64,000 nt of DNA from Streptococcus sp. 29887 (lineage in GTDB: Bacteria > Bacillota > Bacilli > Lactobacillales > Streptococcaceae), in NCBI RefSeq assembly GCF_032595075.1, contig NZ_CP118735.1:1950001-2014000 (forward strand). Reading direction: 5' to 3'. Position 1 is the stretch's first letter. Every line of letters begins with the position of its first letter. Shown here piece after piece: positions 8,986 to 18,462 of the stretch. Made by a program: the position numbers and the translations under genes. The notes below the pieces were generated by a model. That model was not told the DNA's origin. It saw only the letters and a program-made list of their open reading frames with translations, and did no database searches.

Positions 8986-9888
8986 TTAACCCAAACGTTG
9001 TTTTGCATCGGCAGCACGTTGGAAGGCTTGACCGACATAGTTGATACAAAGCATCATAACAAGGATAAAGATAGCTGCTGGCAACCAAATCCAAGTCTTG
9101 TTTTCCAAGATGTCTGCATTACGGGCATTTGAAATCAAGGTACCCAAACTTGGAACTGTCGATGGAAGACCGAAGCCTAGATAAGTCAATGATGTTTCGA
9201 TACCAATATTTCCTGCAAAGTTGAGGGTCAAGTTGACAATAATCAAAGAACTCAAGTTAGGCAAAATCTCACGGAACATGATCATAAAGTCACTTGTTCC
9301 AAGTGTTTTCGATGCATTGACATAATCCAAGCTCGCCTCTGATAAGGTTCTTGTACGGAAAAGGCGGGCCTTAGCTGTCCAATAGAAGGCACTCATGATT
9401 AGGATAAAGTGATAAATGGTATAGTTTTTGATAACCGTTACGAAAACGATAATGAGCATCGTAACAGGTAGAATCATAATGAAGTCTACAATCCGCATCA
9501 AGAAACCATCCAAACGACCTCCATAATAGCCTGAAATCAATCCGACCGAGATACCAACAATACTTGTAATAATGGTAATAGTAAAACCGATAACAATGGA
9601 GTTTCGAGCACCAATAATCAACTGACCAAAGATATCTTTACCACCTTCATCCGTTCCTAAGATATAACCATCAACTCCAGGTTCCAAGTAACGTCCCAAA
9701 AGATTGACTTTCATCACTTGCTCTTGATCCAAGACCAGGGCACCGATGAACACAGTCAAAAGAACTGTCACCAAAATGACCAAGGAAGCTAAAGCTAATC
9801 TATCCTTCAAAAACTCCCGCGCGATGACGCGAAAACCACCTGGAGGAGTTGAAGCTGATTGTACTTGTTTTTTATTTTCTTTACTCAC
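8986..9888 (-). CDS. oppC: Oligopeptide ABC transporter permease OppC
   Basis: This 300-residue inner permease of the oligopeptide importer has an N-terminal segment, a transmembrane helix near residues 35-55, a BPD_transp_1 core of about five helices and the EAA-type loop DYVNASKTLGTSDFMIMFREILPN near 188-211. It pairs with OppB, whose stop lies 13 bp upstream. In streptococci this importer takes up nutritional peptides and also signalling peptides such as ComR- or Rgg-type pheromones. It is the last gene of the operon and is followed by a terminator. Confidence 0.93.
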   Translation of the reverse strand: MSKENKKQVQSASTPPGGFRVIAREFLKDRLALASLVILVTVLLTVFIGALVLDQEQVMKVNLLGRYLEPGVDGYILGTDEGGKDIFGQLIIGARNSIVIGFTITIITSIVGISVGLISGYYGGRLDGFLMRIVDFIMILPVTMLIIVFVTVIKNYTIYHFILIMSAFYWTAKARLFRTRTLSEASLDYVNASKTLGTSDFMIMFREILPNLSSLIIVNLTLNFAGNIGIETSLTYLGFGLPSTVPSLGTLISNARNADILENKTWIWLPAAIFILVMMLCINYVGQAFQRAADAKQRLG

Positions 9889-9901
9889 CTTACTCCTCCT
9901 T

Positions 9902-10858
9902 CTATTTCACACGGATACGTGGATCTACAATACTCATGATAATATCTGAAATCAAGGTTCCCAAGAGAGTTCCCATACCAAATATCAACAAGAGGGCCAA
10001 GATAACACTATAATCACGACTAGAAATCGAGTTATAGAACAACTGACCAATACCTGGATAGGTGAAAATATTTTCGATGAAAATAGAACCACCAATCAAA
10101 CCTGTCAATTCATATCCCAAGAAGGATGCAATTGGCAAAATTGAGTTACGGAAGATATGACGGTTGTAAACCACACGCTCAGGAACACCCTTAGCACGCG
10201 CCGTACGGACATAATCTTGGCTCTTAGCATCGATAATCCCTGTACGGAGGTACTGGATGGTTACTGTTGTAGATAAGATAGCCATGGTAATCGCCGGTAA
10301 AATCATATGATGAAGACGGCTGAGTACTGCCGCAAAACCTTCAACGCCACCCCCGATTGAACCACGAGTTGGGAACCAGCCCAAGCTAAAACCAAACAAC
10401 CACAACATAAGAATGGCAAAAACGAAGGTTGGTGTTGAGAAGGTCAGGAAGTTATAAACCCCAATCACCTTATCAGCTAGGGAGTTTTGGTAGCGACCAG
10501 CAATCATCCCCAAAGGAAGAGCGATGGCATAGGTCAAAATCATGGTCAAGAGCGACAACCAAATAGTGTTGTTCAAGCGTTGCATGATAACATCCAAAAC
10601 AGGTTGCTTAAAGAGAAAACTCTGACCAAAATCACCCTGCAAGAGATTACCAACCCAGCGGAAGTATTGAATATGAATTGGGTCATAGTACCCTGCTGCA
10701 ATCCGTTTTTGTTCGATAATGGCTGGATCGATATTGGGATCAATCATACCTGTAAAGGGATCCCCCGGCATCATCTTAGCCACGAAGAAAGCGATGACAC
10801 TCAAAATGATAATTTGAGGAATCATCATGAGCAAACGACGTAAAACTGTTTTCCACAT
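9902..10858 (-). CDS. oppB: Oligopeptide ABC transporter permease OppB
   Basis: This 318-residue membrane permease starts with MWKTVLRRLLMMIPQIIILS, an OppB/DppB-type N-terminus with the first helix. The motif GDFGQSFLFKQPV (near 94), the EAA loop DYVRTARAKGVPERVVYNRHI (near 215) and the C-terminal helix ending VDPRIRVK are characteristic. At 318 residues it is an OppB-type, not the roughly 500-residue AmiC-type, permease. It follows oppF with no gap. Confidence 0.94.
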   Translation of the reverse strand: MWKTVLRRLLMMIPQIIILSVIAFFVAKMMPGDPFTGMIDPNIDPAIIEQKRIAAGYYDPIHIQYFRWVGNLLQGDFGQSFLFKQPVLDVIMQRLNNTIWLSLLTMILTYAIALPLGMIAGRYQNSLADKVIGVYNFLTFSTPTFVFAILMLWLFGFSLGWFPTRGSIGGGVEGFAAVLSRLHHMILPAITMAILSTTVTIQYLRTGIIDAKSQDYVRTARAKGVPERVVYNRHIFRNSILPIASFLGYELTGLIGGSIFIENIFTYPGIGQLFYNSISSRDYSVILALLLIFGMGTLLGTLISDIIMSIVDPRIRVK

Positions 10859-10859
10859 C

Positions 10860-11801
10860 TTAGTTCTGACCTCCTTTTGGAAGGGCTACCTGATGAGTTG
10901 CTGAGAAGGTTTGTAAATCGTAAACTCGACCCTTTTCATCATAGTATTGACCTTGTTTTTCTTGATACTCTTTTTCAGCAACCAAGCGTTTTTCCTTGTT
11001 CTTCAAACGATTAACTGGATCAATCGATGGAATAGCTGACAAAAGACGTTTGGTATAGATATGCTGTGGATTGTTATAGATGTCCTGCTTGTTACCCGTT
11101 TCTACGAAGCGACCACGGTACATGATAAACAATTCGTCACACATATGTTGCACAACACCAAGATCATGAGAAATAAAGAGGTAGCTGAGTTTAAACTCAT
11201 CTTGGATACGTTTCATATAGTTCAAAACCTGAGCTTGAACAGACAAGTCCAAGGCAGAAACAGGCTCATCAGCAATAATCAGACGCGGATTACTTGCTAG
11301 GGCACGGGCAACGCCGATACGTTGACGCTGACCACCTGAAAATTCATGTGGATACTTGATCAAGGCTTCTTCGTTGAGACCGATGGTATCCAAAAGTTGA
11401 AGGACTTTTTTCTTCTCCTCATCTGGAGAAAGACGGTCAAAGTTACGAATAGGCTCAGCAATAATGTCTAAAATACGTTTTTTAGGGTTGAAACTAGAAA
11501 GCGAATCTTGGAAAATCATTTGGACATCACGATTAAAGTTACCTTTTTTACTGCGTGATTTGTTGGTCACATCCTGACCCTCATAGATGATTTGACCAGA
11601 TGTAGCCCGCTCCAAACCAATAATTGCCTTACCAATTGTTGACTTACCAGAACCTGACTCGCCTACCAAACCATAGGTTTTTCCCTCTTCAAACTCGAGA
11701 TTGACACCATCCACGGCATAAACATGGTCTGTGACACGGTTAAAGAAGCCACTTCGAATTGGATAATGGACTTTTAAATCTTTTACTTCAATAAATCCCA
11801 C
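10860..11801 (-). CDS. oppF: Oligopeptide ABC transporter ATP-binding protein OppF
   Basis: This 313-residue ATPase has Walker A GESGSGKST (near 47), Q-loop QMIFQDSLSSFNPKK, signature EFSGGQRQRIGVARAL (near 155), Walker B RLIIADEPVSALD and H-loop ISHDLG. The C-terminal extension after PQHIYTKRLLSAIPSIDP is the peptide-transporter specific region. It forms the ATPase heterodimer with OppD, encoded 3 bp upstream. Confidence 0.95.
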   Translation of the reverse strand: MGFIEVKDLKVHYPIRSGFFNRVTDHVYAVDGVNLEFEEGKTYGLVGESGSGKSTIGKAIIGLERATSGQIIYEGQDVTNKSRSKKGNFNRDVQMIFQDSLSSFNPKKRILDIIAEPIRNFDRLSPDEEKKKVLQLLDTIGLNEEALIKYPHEFSGGQRQRIGVARALASNPRLIIADEPVSALDLSVQAQVLNYMKRIQDEFKLSYLFISHDLGVVQHMCDELFIMYRGRFVETGNKQDIYNNPQHIYTKRLLSAIPSIDPVNRLKNKEKRLVAEKEYQEKQGQYYDEKGRVYDLQTFSATHQVALPKGGQN

Positions 11802-11804
11802 TAT

Positions 11805-12803
11805 TTAGGCCTCCTCTTCAAAATAGAATGTTTCGTGACAAGTACAACGCACAAAGTGATTTGGTCCTACTTCGTGCATACCTGGATTTTCCTCGTGAGC
11901 ACTTGCTTCAATCCAAGGAATACGTGGTGCAAAACGGCAACCTTGACGCAACATTTTGGTAATCGGTGGTACGATACCTTCGATAACGTGAAGATCCCCA
12001 CCTTCGCCACCTGATTGCGGATTTGACTTCAAGAGCGAACGTGTATAGGGATGTTTTGGATTGGTAAAGAGTTCCTCAACAGGAGCCACCTCAACAAACT
12101 GACCACCATACATAACGGCTACACGGTCAGCCGTTTCTGCCACCACACCCAAGTCGTGGGTAATCAAGATAATACCAGAACCCGTTTCCGCCTGAATATC
12201 ATTCAAGAGATCCAAAATCTGCGCCTGAATGGTCACATCCAAGGCTGTTGTAGGCTCATCGGCAATAATAATTGGTGGCTTACAAGAAAGGGCCATGGCA
12301 ATAATAATACGCTGACGCATACCACCTGACAATTCATGTGGATACTGTTTAAAAGTCCGCTTAGGATTTGGAATACCAACTTGGGCAAGGAGTTCCAATA
12401 CACGCTCCGTACGAGCCGCTGCATCTAAATCAGTATGATAGAAGAGAGCTTCATCAATCTGCGCACCTATCGTCATCAAGGGATTCAAAGAAGCCAATGG
12501 GTCTTGGAAAATCATCCCAATATCATTTCCACGTACAGTATTGTACTTGGCTTCATCCATCCCAATCAACTCCATATCGTTGTACTGGATGCTTCCTGTG
12601 ATTTTTGTATTTAATGGATTGTGCAAGCCCATAATGGTCGTTGCCAAAGTTGATTTACCACATCCTGATTCTCCAACGATTGCAAGAATCTCATTCTTCT
12701 GCAATGAAATATCAACGCCATCAACAGCATCAAAATAATCATCAGCAATACGGAATCCGACGTGTAAATCTTTAATATCTAAAAGCGGTTTTTCAGTAGC
12801 CAC
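11805..12803 (-). CDS. oppD: Oligopeptide ABC transporter ATP-binding protein OppD
   Basis: This 332-residue ATPase has Walker A GESGCGKST (near 44), QDPLASLNPLMTIG, signature ELSGGMRQRIIIAMAL, Walker B IIIADEPTTALD and H-loop ITHDLG. The C-terminal region has the cysteine pattern CRFAPRIPW...CTCHE, which resembles the iron-sulfur or metal-binding tail found in many Opp/Dpp ATPases. It is the first gene after oppA, from which an intergenic hairpin separates it. Confidence 0.95.
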   Translation of the reverse strand: MATEKPLLDIKDLHVGFRIADDYFDAVDGVDISLQKNEILAIVGESGCGKSTLATTIMGLHNPLNTKITGSIQYNDMELIGMDEAKYNTVRGNDIGMIFQDPLASLNPLMTIGAQIDEALFYHTDLDAAARTERVLELLAQVGIPNPKRTFKQYPHELSGGMRQRIIIAMALSCKPPIIIADEPTTALDVTIQAQILDLLNDIQAETGSGIILITHDLGVVAETADRVAVMYGGQFVEVAPVEELFTNPKHPYTRSLLKSNPQSGGEGGDLHVIEGIVPPITKMLRQGCRFAPRIPWIEASAHEENPGMHEVGPNHFVRCTCHETFYFEEEA

Positions 12804-12938
12804 GCTTCGTCCTCCTTTGTCTATTAGCTAATTGGAGTCAATCAAGTGAAACTCTCTAATATCAACATCATCACATTTTCAATCAGCTAATTCTAAATAA
12901 ACATGCATGCAGCATTTTTTTGTGTACTGGTTCTACTA

Positions 12939-12944
12939 TACCAT
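12939..12944 (-). promoter_or_regulatory. Possible -10 box before oppD
   Basis: On the minus strand TATAGT occurs in GGTATAGTAG about 135 bp upstream of oppD and just after the hairpin that follows oppA. No convincing -35 box is visible, so this internal promoter is tentative. Confidence 0.35.
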
Positions 12945-12970
12945 AATTATCTGAAAATTCCAATAGCCAT

Positions 12971-13002
12971 CTGAAAAAAGCCAAGCAAGTTGGCTTTTTC
13001 AG
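12971..13002 (-). terminator. Hairpin between oppA and oppD
   Basis: A long stem CTGAAAAA-GCCAA / TTGGC-TTTTTCAG lies 23 bp past the oppA stop. As in other opp operons, a partial terminator here would keep the binding protein in excess over the transporter subunits. Confidence 0.85.
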
Positions 13003-13024
13003 ACACTATTCAAATTAAATAGAA

Positions 13025-14815
13025 TTATTCTGCTGCTACACCTTTGTCAGCTGTCAATTCGATATTTTCAAGCGCAATACCTTTGCCTGAAGCTGAACCG
13101 TAGTTAGAATCGTAGTTCTTCACACGTTTGTTAAGTGCTGTAATTTCTTCAGATTCAAATGTTGGGATAGCAAATGCTTGTTCAGCAGCATATTTTTGCC
13201 ATGCCTTGTAGCTTTCAAGGTTTTTCTTCTCATCAAATGATTCAACTGAGCCGATTGCATCCAACAATTTAGTGTTTTCTTCAGATACGAAACGTGACAT
13301 GTTGAATGGAGCAACTTCTCCCCAAAGTCCGTTAGGGTTTGGATCGAAACCTGTTGACCATCCACCAGCATACATATCAATTGCAGGGTCATTTGCTTGA
13401 ACTGCATCGTAGAATGTATTTACTTCAACAGTACGACCTGTGTACAATTCAACATTCAAGCCAACTTCTTTCCACCAAGCGATGTATTGTTGTACAAGGG
13501 CTTCGTTAGCTTCTGTACGTTTACGAGCTGCGAAAGTGATCTTGAATTCTTTACCGTCTTTGCCTTCACGGATACCGTCGCCGTTTGTATCTTTGTAGCC
13601 AGCTTCATCCAAGAGTTTTTTAGCTTTTTCTGGATCGTATGTATAACCTGCTAATTCAGAATCATGAAGATCGCCAAAGAATGAGATAATCAATGATTTT
13701 GCTGGGTGGTACAAACCGTTGTACAATTTCTCACCAGCTGTCTTGGTATCAATTGCATAGGCAATCGCTTGACGAAGTTTCACATCGTTCATCTTAGCGT
13801 TTTCGTTCATAATGTTTTTGCCCGCTGCTTCATCAAATTTACCAAGGTTGAATGAAATATATTCGTAAGCTGAGTTAAGTGAACCAACGATGTTCAAGTT
13901 AGACAAGTCTTTGTATGAGTCCAATTGGTCAACCGGCATATCTGCGATATCGTAGTTACCAGCTTTCATCTCAGAAACGATAGTATCAGGTGATACGATA
14001 TCGATCTTCAATGAGCTTGTTTTTGGAGTTGTTCCCTTGAAGAAGTGTTCGTTTGGAACGTAAGTGATAGACTCACCGTTAACGATTTCTTTAATCTTCC
14101 ATGGACCCATACCTACAAGTTTAGCAGTACGTGAGTACTCGCTCTTTTCCCAATCAGCCACAGGAATATCTTTATAGATGTGTTCTGGCTGGATATAGGC
14201 AGGTACATCACCACCAGCATACATCATAGAAGGTGACATTTCTTTCACAGTCAATTCTACTGTGTAGTCGTCAACTTTCTTGATACCAGAAATATCAGAT
14301 GCTGTTCCAGCCACAAATTCTTCCATACCAACGATGTTCAAGAATTTATCATCAAAACGCACACCTGTGTAGTCTTTGCTTGCCAATGACTTGATTGTGA
14401 AGATGTAATCATTGATTGTGAATGGCTGACCATCAGACCACTTGTAGTCTTTACCTGTCAAGCTAACAGTGATTTTTTTGTTTTCGATATCAAATTCAGC
14501 CTTAGCAAGACCTGAATCGTCCAATTTACGATTTCCATCATAACCGAACATTGAGATATCGACCATACCACCAAAAGTTGAGTCTGTTGTATTCTCAGTC
14601 AATTCATCGATCAAAAGACCTGAAGAAGTTGTTGGTGATACCCAAGCGTATTTCAACTGTGCATCAGCTACAGCAGTTCCATCTTGTTTCACTTCTGAAG
14701 GGAATGACAAGTTTTGTTCTGTTGAGCTTGATGATTTAGAGCCACAAGCAGCAAGTACAGATGCAGAGAGAAGCGTTACACCTGCAAGTGCAAAGAGTTT
14801 TGTTGTCTTTTTCAT
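13025..14815 (-). CDS. oppA: Oligopeptide-binding lipoprotein OppA
   Basis: This 596-residue peptide-binding protein is anchored to the outer face of the membrane. The start at 14815 gives a lysine-rich signal MKKTTKLFALAGVTLLSAS and a lipobox LAACG with the lipidated cysteine near residue 24. The SBP_bac_5 body has EYSRTAKLVGMGPWKI, RQAIAYAIDT and LLDEAGYKDTNGDG repeats typical of OppA. It leads the order oppA-D-F-B-C. A CodY-like box lies over the expected -35 region, fitting known nutritional control of opp by CodY. The last residues before the stop, DKGVAAE, follow a normal-length core. Confidence 0.95.
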   Translation of the reverse strand: MKKTTKLFALAGVTLLSASVLAACGSKSSSSTEQNLSFPSEVKQDGTAVADAQLKYAWVSPTTSSGLLIDELTENTTDSTFGGMVDISMFGYDGNRKLDDSGLAKAEFDIENKKITVSLTGKDYKWSDGQPFTINDYIFTIKSLASKDYTGVRFDDKFLNIVGMEEFVAGTASDISGIKKVDDYTVELTVKEMSPSMMYAGGDVPAYIQPEHIYKDIPVADWEKSEYSRTAKLVGMGPWKIKEIVNGESITYVPNEHFFKGTTPKTSSLKIDIVSPDTIVSEMKAGNYDIADMPVDQLDSYKDLSNLNIVGSLNSAYEYISFNLGKFDEAAGKNIMNENAKMNDVKLRQAIAYAIDTKTAGEKLYNGLYHPAKSLIISFFGDLHDSELAGYTYDPEKAKKLLDEAGYKDTNGDGIREGKDGKEFKITFAARKRTEANEALVQQYIAWWKEVGLNVELYTGRTVEVNTFYDAVQANDPAIDMYAGGWSTGFDPNPNGLWGEVAPFNMSRFVSEENTKLLDAIGSVESFDEKKNLESYKAWQKYAAEQAFAIPTFESEEITALNKRVKNYDSNYGSASGKGIALENIELTADKGVAAE

Positions 14816-14869
14816 AAAACACCTCTGTTTTCTTTTGTTTGACACATAATTGTATGCCTTATAAAATTC

Positions 14870-14875
14870 ATTATA
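14870..14875 (-). promoter_or_regulatory. -10 box for oppA
   Basis: On the minus strand TATAAT occurs in ATGATATAATGAA, about 55 bp before the oppA start. The -35 region is weak and overlaps or lies beside the CodY-like box at 14902-14916. Confidence 0.55.
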
Positions 14876-14901
14876 TCATAAATTTTTCTTAAATAAAGTC
14901 T

Positions 14902-14916
14902 TTTTGTCAGAAAATT
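14902..14916 (-). promoter_or_regulatory. CodY-like box upstream of oppA
   Basis: The minus strand reads AATTTTCTGACAAAA, which matches the CodY consensus AATTTTCWGAAAATT at 12 of 15 positions. It sits just upstream of the oppA promoter, a position suited to repression when branched-chain amino acids and GTP are plentiful. Confidence 0.6.
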
Positions 14917-14991
14917 TTGTAAAAACATAAATTTTCATTATTTTCTATCATTTTTCATGTTTTTTCCTTATTTTTCTTACAATCCATGTGA

Positions 14992-14997
14992 TATAAT
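14992..14997 (+). promoter_or_regulatory. -10 box for the D,D-carboxypeptidase gene
   Basis: TATAAT lies 28 bp before the ATG at 15026, preceded by TGTGA, which resembles an extended -10. No good -35 box is seen. Confidence 0.5.
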
Positions 14998-15025
14998 GGA
15001 AGAAATATCAGATAAAGGAATGTTT

Positions 15026-16267
15026 ATGCGTAAGTTTATACTACTACTATTCGCCATCTTTGGTTTGCTTATCGGAAGTCCCTCTGTCCTAGCGGAAGAT
15101 TTTTCGGTAGCAGCCAAACACGCTATCGCCGTTGAGGTTGAATCAGGAAAAATTCTTTTTCAACAAGATGCCGAAACCAAGGCTAGCGTTGCTTCCATCA
15201 GTAAGCTCTTAAGTGTTTATATGGTTTATGAAGCCATGGACAAGGGAGAAATCAATTTGCATACCATGGTGGATATTTCTGACTATGCCTATGGTTTAAC
15301 AGCCAATACTGAACTCAGCAATGTCAATTTGGATGAGCGCACTTATTCTGTCCGTGATCTATTGAATGCCTCTCTCATCACTTCATCCAACAGCGCCATC
15401 ATTGCTCTGGCTGAAAAAATAGCGGGTAGCGAAGCCGCTTTTGTAGATCGAATGAAGGCAAAAGTTCAGGAATGGGGCATTACAGATGCTAAAATCGTTA
15501 ACGTTTCTGGATTGGATAATGCTGATTTAGGAGGGAATATCTATCCCGGTTCTAGCTCCGAAGATGCCAATATGTTTTCAGCCCTTGACATGGCTATCAT
15601 TGCACGGCGACTCATTCTTGACTATCCCCAAGTCCTCGAAATCACCTCGCTCAATGCCTATGATTTTGGAGGCTACACCTACTACAGTACCAACCAAATG
15701 CTGAGCGAGGGAACCCATGCTCGCGGTGGAGTAGATGGGCTAAAGACAGGTACATCCAACTCGGCTGGTTCAGGTTTCCTGGCAACAACCCAACAAGCAG
15801 GTATGCGTATTATTACAGTAGTTCTCAATGCTACTGAAGGTCTAGCCATGCCTGAAAATCGATTTGTCGCAACCAATGATTTGATGAACTATGTCTATGC
15901 CAATTTTTCACGGGTTGCAATTGCCGAAAAAGGAAAAGCCTACAACAATAGTAAAATTAAGGTCTTTAACGGAGAAAAGGAAACCAGTCCCGTCGTTGCT
16001 GCTGCAGACCTATACATCGTTCAGCGCAATCAGACAGAATTGACTGCGTCTGCAAACTTTATCCCTACTACAAATGAAATCGATGCACCATTGACTGCTG
16101 GTAGCGTTGTTGGAAAACTACAATTAAAAGACCAAGACTTGATTGGGAAAGGTTATATTGGAGAGCAAGCCAGTGTAGAAATGGTCCTCCCAAATGATAT
16201 AAAGAAAGCCCCTTGGCCAGTTTCATGGTGGAATAACTTTGTCCGATATGTGAACGAGAAATTATAA
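15026..16267 (+). CDS. dacA: D-alanyl-D-alanine carboxypeptidase (low-molecular-weight PBP, DacA/PBP3 type)
   Basis: This enzyme trims the terminal D-Ala of peptidoglycan pentapeptides at the cell surface. From the ATG at 15026 the product is 413 residues, with a signal peptide ending near VLAEDF, the active-site SxxK as SISK (SVASISKLLS), SxN as SSNSA and KTG as GLKTGTSNSAG. The C-terminal part after residue 290 is the usual beta-rich PBP5_C domain, and the tail WPVSWWNNFVRYVNEKL is an amphipathic membrane anchor. Shine-Dalgarno AAAGGA lies 6 bp before this ATG; an ATG at 15020 is an alternative. It is transcribed alone and followed by a terminator. Confidence 0.94.
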   Translation: MRKFILLLFAIFGLLIGSPSVLAEDFSVAAKHAIAVEVESGKILFQQDAETKASVASISKLLSVYMVYEAMDKGEINLHTMVDISDYAYGLTANTELSNVNLDERTYSVRDLLNASLITSSNSAIIALAEKIAGSEAAFVDRMKAKVQEWGITDAKIVNVSGLDNADLGGNIYPGSSSEDANMFSALDMAIIARRLILDYPQVLEITSLNAYDFGGYTYYSTNQMLSEGTHARGGVDGLKTGTSNSAGSGFLATTQQAGMRIITVVLNATEGLAMPENRFVATNDLMNYVYANFSRVAIAEKGKAYNNSKIKVFNGEKETSPVVAAADLYIVQRNQTELTASANFIPTTNEIDAPLTAGSVVGKLQLKDQDLIGKGYIGEQASVEMVLPNDIKKAPWPVSWWNNFVRYVNEKL

Positions 16268-16272
16268 TACAA

Positions 16273-16310
16273 AAATACTATGCCGGATAAGCACTCGGCA
16301 TAGTATTTTT
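16273..16310 (+). terminator. Intrinsic terminator after dacA
   Basis: A 12-bp perfect stem AAATACTATGCC / GGCATAGTATTT is followed by TTTT, 6 bp past the stop codon. Confidence 0.9.
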
Positions 16311-16393
16311 ATGTTATAGGCTTGTAAAGTTCCTGCAGGGAGCAACATCAGTGAGGTAATCTAATCTCCCAGACTAGTTTGCTAAATTTACAT

Positions 16394-16502
16394 AGTAGAG
16401 CGACTGCCATCGCTCCTCATCTCCCACCTCGGTTGGTGAGAGCTCCTGCGGAACTCCTCACTACATATCGTTTTCTTACAGAAAACGACGAGCGTGGAAG
16501 GA
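16394..16502. repeat. Imperfect direct repeat, copy A
   Basis: First of two roughly 108-bp intergenic copies between dacA and sufB. It contains small hairpins in order: GAGCGA/TCGCTC, CACC/GGTG, an AGCTCC/GGAACT stem with one mismatch, and CGTTTTC-TTACA-GAAAACG. Copy B is at 16578-16684. The first stems differ between the copies but still pair. No coding function is supported. Confidence 0.85.
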
Positions 16503-16528
16503 ATAGGATGTTTATAAGATTACAAAGA

Positions 16529-16548
16529 AGAGCGACTGCCGTCGCTCT
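16529..16548. repeat. Perfect 8-bp hairpin between the two repeat copies
   Basis: AGAGCGAC-TGCC-GTCGCTCT lies in the spacer between copies A and B and is an extended form of the first hairpin of copy A. Confidence 0.75.
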
Positions 16549-16577
16549 CAATTTCCAACGAGCGTTGGCATTGCAAT

Positions 16578-16684
16578 GTAGAGTAGCATTCGCTACTCCT
16601 CATCTCCCACCTCGGTTGGAGAGAGTTTCTACGAAACTCCTAGCTACATATCGTTTTCTTACAGAAAACGACGAGCGTGGAAGG
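16578..16684. repeat. Imperfect direct repeat, copy B
   Basis: Second copy of the repeat at 16394-16502. Here the first stem is GAGTAGC/GCTACTC and the third AGTTTC/GAAACT, both perfectly paired, while the loop-side text (CCTCATCTCCCACCTCGGTTGG, and the CGTTTTC hairpin) is conserved. It ends 23 bp before the sufB stop codon, so it could lie in the 3' end of the suf transcript. Confidence 0.85.
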
Positions 16685-16707
16685 TAACAATTCCCCTAAT
16701 TGTTACC

Positions 16708-18123
16708 TTAACCCACGCTCCCCTCCATCTCATAGGCAATCAGTCTGTTGAGTTCGACTGCGTATTCCATTGGGAGTTCTTTTGTGAATGGTTCGACAAA
16801 GCCCATGACAATCATTTCTGTGGCTTCGGATTCAGATAGGCCACGGCTCATAAGATAGTAGAGCTGTTCTTCTGAGATTTTTGATACTTTGGCTTCGTGT
16901 TCGAGGGCCACTTGTGAGTTGTGGATTTCATTAAATGGAATGGTGTCTGACTTGGAAATATCATCCATAATAATGGTGTCACACTCGATGTGGCTGATTG
17001 ACTTGGCTGAGTTTTTAGCAAAAGTTACTTGTCCACGGTAGTTGACTTCTCCACCGCCACGAGCAATGGATTTGGATACGATAGAGGATGAAGTGCGTGG
17101 TGCATTGTGAATCATCTTAGCACCGGTATCTTGGACTTGTCCTTTATTGGCAAAAGCTATTGACAACATAGTTCCGCGGGCTCCTTCGCCTTCCAAGTAA
17201 ACCGCAGGGTATTTCATGGTCGTCTTAGCACCCAGGTTTCCGTCAATCCACTCGACTGTGGCATTTTTCTCGGCACGAGCCCGCTTGGTTACCAAGTTAT
17301 AAACGTTGTCAGACCAGTTTTGAATGGTCGTGTACCGCATATAGGCACCTTCATGGGCAATGATTTCCACAATGGCAGCGTGGAGGCTGGCCGTTGAGTA
17401 AGTCGGAGCGGTACAGCCTTCCACGTAGTGAACGCTTGCACCTTCATCTACGATGATGAGGGTACGTTCAAACTGACCTGTTCCTTCATTGTTAATACGG
17501 AAGTAGGTTTGGAGTGGAATATCTAACTTAACCCCTTTTGGTACATAGATGAAGGTCCCGCCTGACCAAACCGCTGAGTTGAGGGCGGCTAGTTTATTGT
17601 CTGACGGTGGAACGAGTTTTCCAAAGTATTTTTTGAAAAGTTCAGGGTGTTCCTTAAGCGCTGTATCTGTATCTGTAAAGATAATGCCGTGCTTGTCGTA
17701 CTCTTCCTTCATGTTGTGGTAAACCACTTCTGATTCATACTGGGCAGAAGCACCTGCCAGGTAAGCACGCTCAGCTTCTGGAATACCGATGCGTTCAAAG
17801 GTTTCCTTGATTTTGTCTGGGACATCATCCCAGCTACGTGCTGGCTTATCCGACGGTTTTTGATAGTAAACGATATCATCAAAATCTAGTTCGGATAGGT
17901 CGGCTCCCCAAGTCTGCATCGGCATTTTCTTGAAGGTTTCATAGGATTTCAAACGGAATTCCAACATCCATTCAGGCTCGCCTTTGATACGGGACATTTC
18001 ACGAATAACTTCTTCGTTCAACCCCTTACCAGTCGAAGCCACCAGTTCCACGTTTTCATCATGGAATCCAAATTTGTATTCCCCAAGATCAATCGGGGTT
18101 GGTTCAATTCTTTCTTCTGACAT
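16708..18123 (-). CDS. sufB: Fe-S cluster scaffold protein SufB
   Basis: SufB, with SufC and SufD, forms the scaffold on which Fe-S clusters are built. The 471-residue protein starts at 18123 ([18 protein letters not shown]) and has the SufBD fold with [19 protein letters not shown] near residue 183, YVEGCTAP near 235, and the C-terminal [16 protein letters not shown] with the conserved cysteine. An in-frame ATG at 18192 lies inside the repeat spacer and is unlikely. It is the last gene of sufCDSUB, separated from sufU by about 394 bp of repeats, an unusual gap in this operon. Confidence 0.96.
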   Translation of the reverse strand: MSEERIEPTPIDLGEYKFGFHDENVELVASTGKGLNEEVIREMSRIKGEPEWMLEFRLKSYETFKKMPMQTWGADLSELDFDDIVYYQKPSDKPARSWDDVPDKIKETFERIGIPEAERAYLAGASAQYESEVVYHNMKEEYDKHGIIFTDTDTALKEHPELFKKYFGKLVPPSDNKLAALNSAVWSGGTFIYVPKGVKLDIPLQTYFRINNEGTGQFERTLIIVDEGASVHYVEGCTAPTYSTASLHAAIVEIIAHEGAYMRYTTIQNWSDNVYNLVTKRARAEKNATVEWIDGNLGAKTTMKYPAVYLEGEGARGTMLSIAFANKGQVQDTGAKMIHNAPRTSSSIVSKSIARGGGEVNYRGQVTFAKNSAKSISHIECDTIIMDDISKSDTIPFNEIHNSQVALEHEAKVSKISEEQLYYLMSRGLSESEATEMIVMGFVEPFTKELPMEYAVELNRLIAYEMEGSVG

Positions 18124-18307
18124 AATATAAGATACTAAGCCCGTTATGAAAGCAAATGAAAAATAGAGAATCGATTTCGTGTGCAAACACACGAGGAGAT
18201 TTATCTTTTTTCAAAAGCTTTTAGGGCGAGTTCAATTTCAATTCCAATCAGAAACTGAACAATCCTTTCTGTATGATTTTCGTTTTTGTTATTTTTTTGG
18301 TTTTCAG

Positions 18308-18339
18308 TCAGCACTCTCACTGCGTTCCAGTGCTTTCTT
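18308..18339 (-). pseudogene. Duplicated fragment of the sufU 3' end
   Basis: On the minus strand this segment encodes KKALERSESAD followed by TGA, nearly the same as the last residues of SufU (KKAIERSESAE, TGA). The two 32-nt DNA segments differ at 4 positions and lie 214 bp apart. It has no start codon and is a remnant, not a gene. Confidence 0.6.
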
Positions 18340-18435
18340 CAAGACACTAAACTTGGTTGGGACTTGATATTCGTATTTCGCAAAACGAAATCAATTTCTA
18401 CCAATGACACGAACTTCGTTCGCTTCATTTCCAAC

Positions 18436-18462
18436 CTCCAAAGGTTTCCCAAACCTTTGGAG
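18436..18462. repeat. 27-nt hairpin, 11-bp perfect stem, TCCCA loop
   Basis: CTCCAAAGGTT / AACCTTTGGAG with a 5-nt loop. It shares geometry and loop type with hairpins at 32104, 32259, 44154 and 44258. Confidence 0.8.

Noticed and set aside
16379-16687. A 102-residue plus-strand open frame between dacA and sufB
   Set aside because: It is made of two repeat copies, so the protein repeats itself; the open frame follows from the repeat composition, and no start signal or family resemblance is seen.
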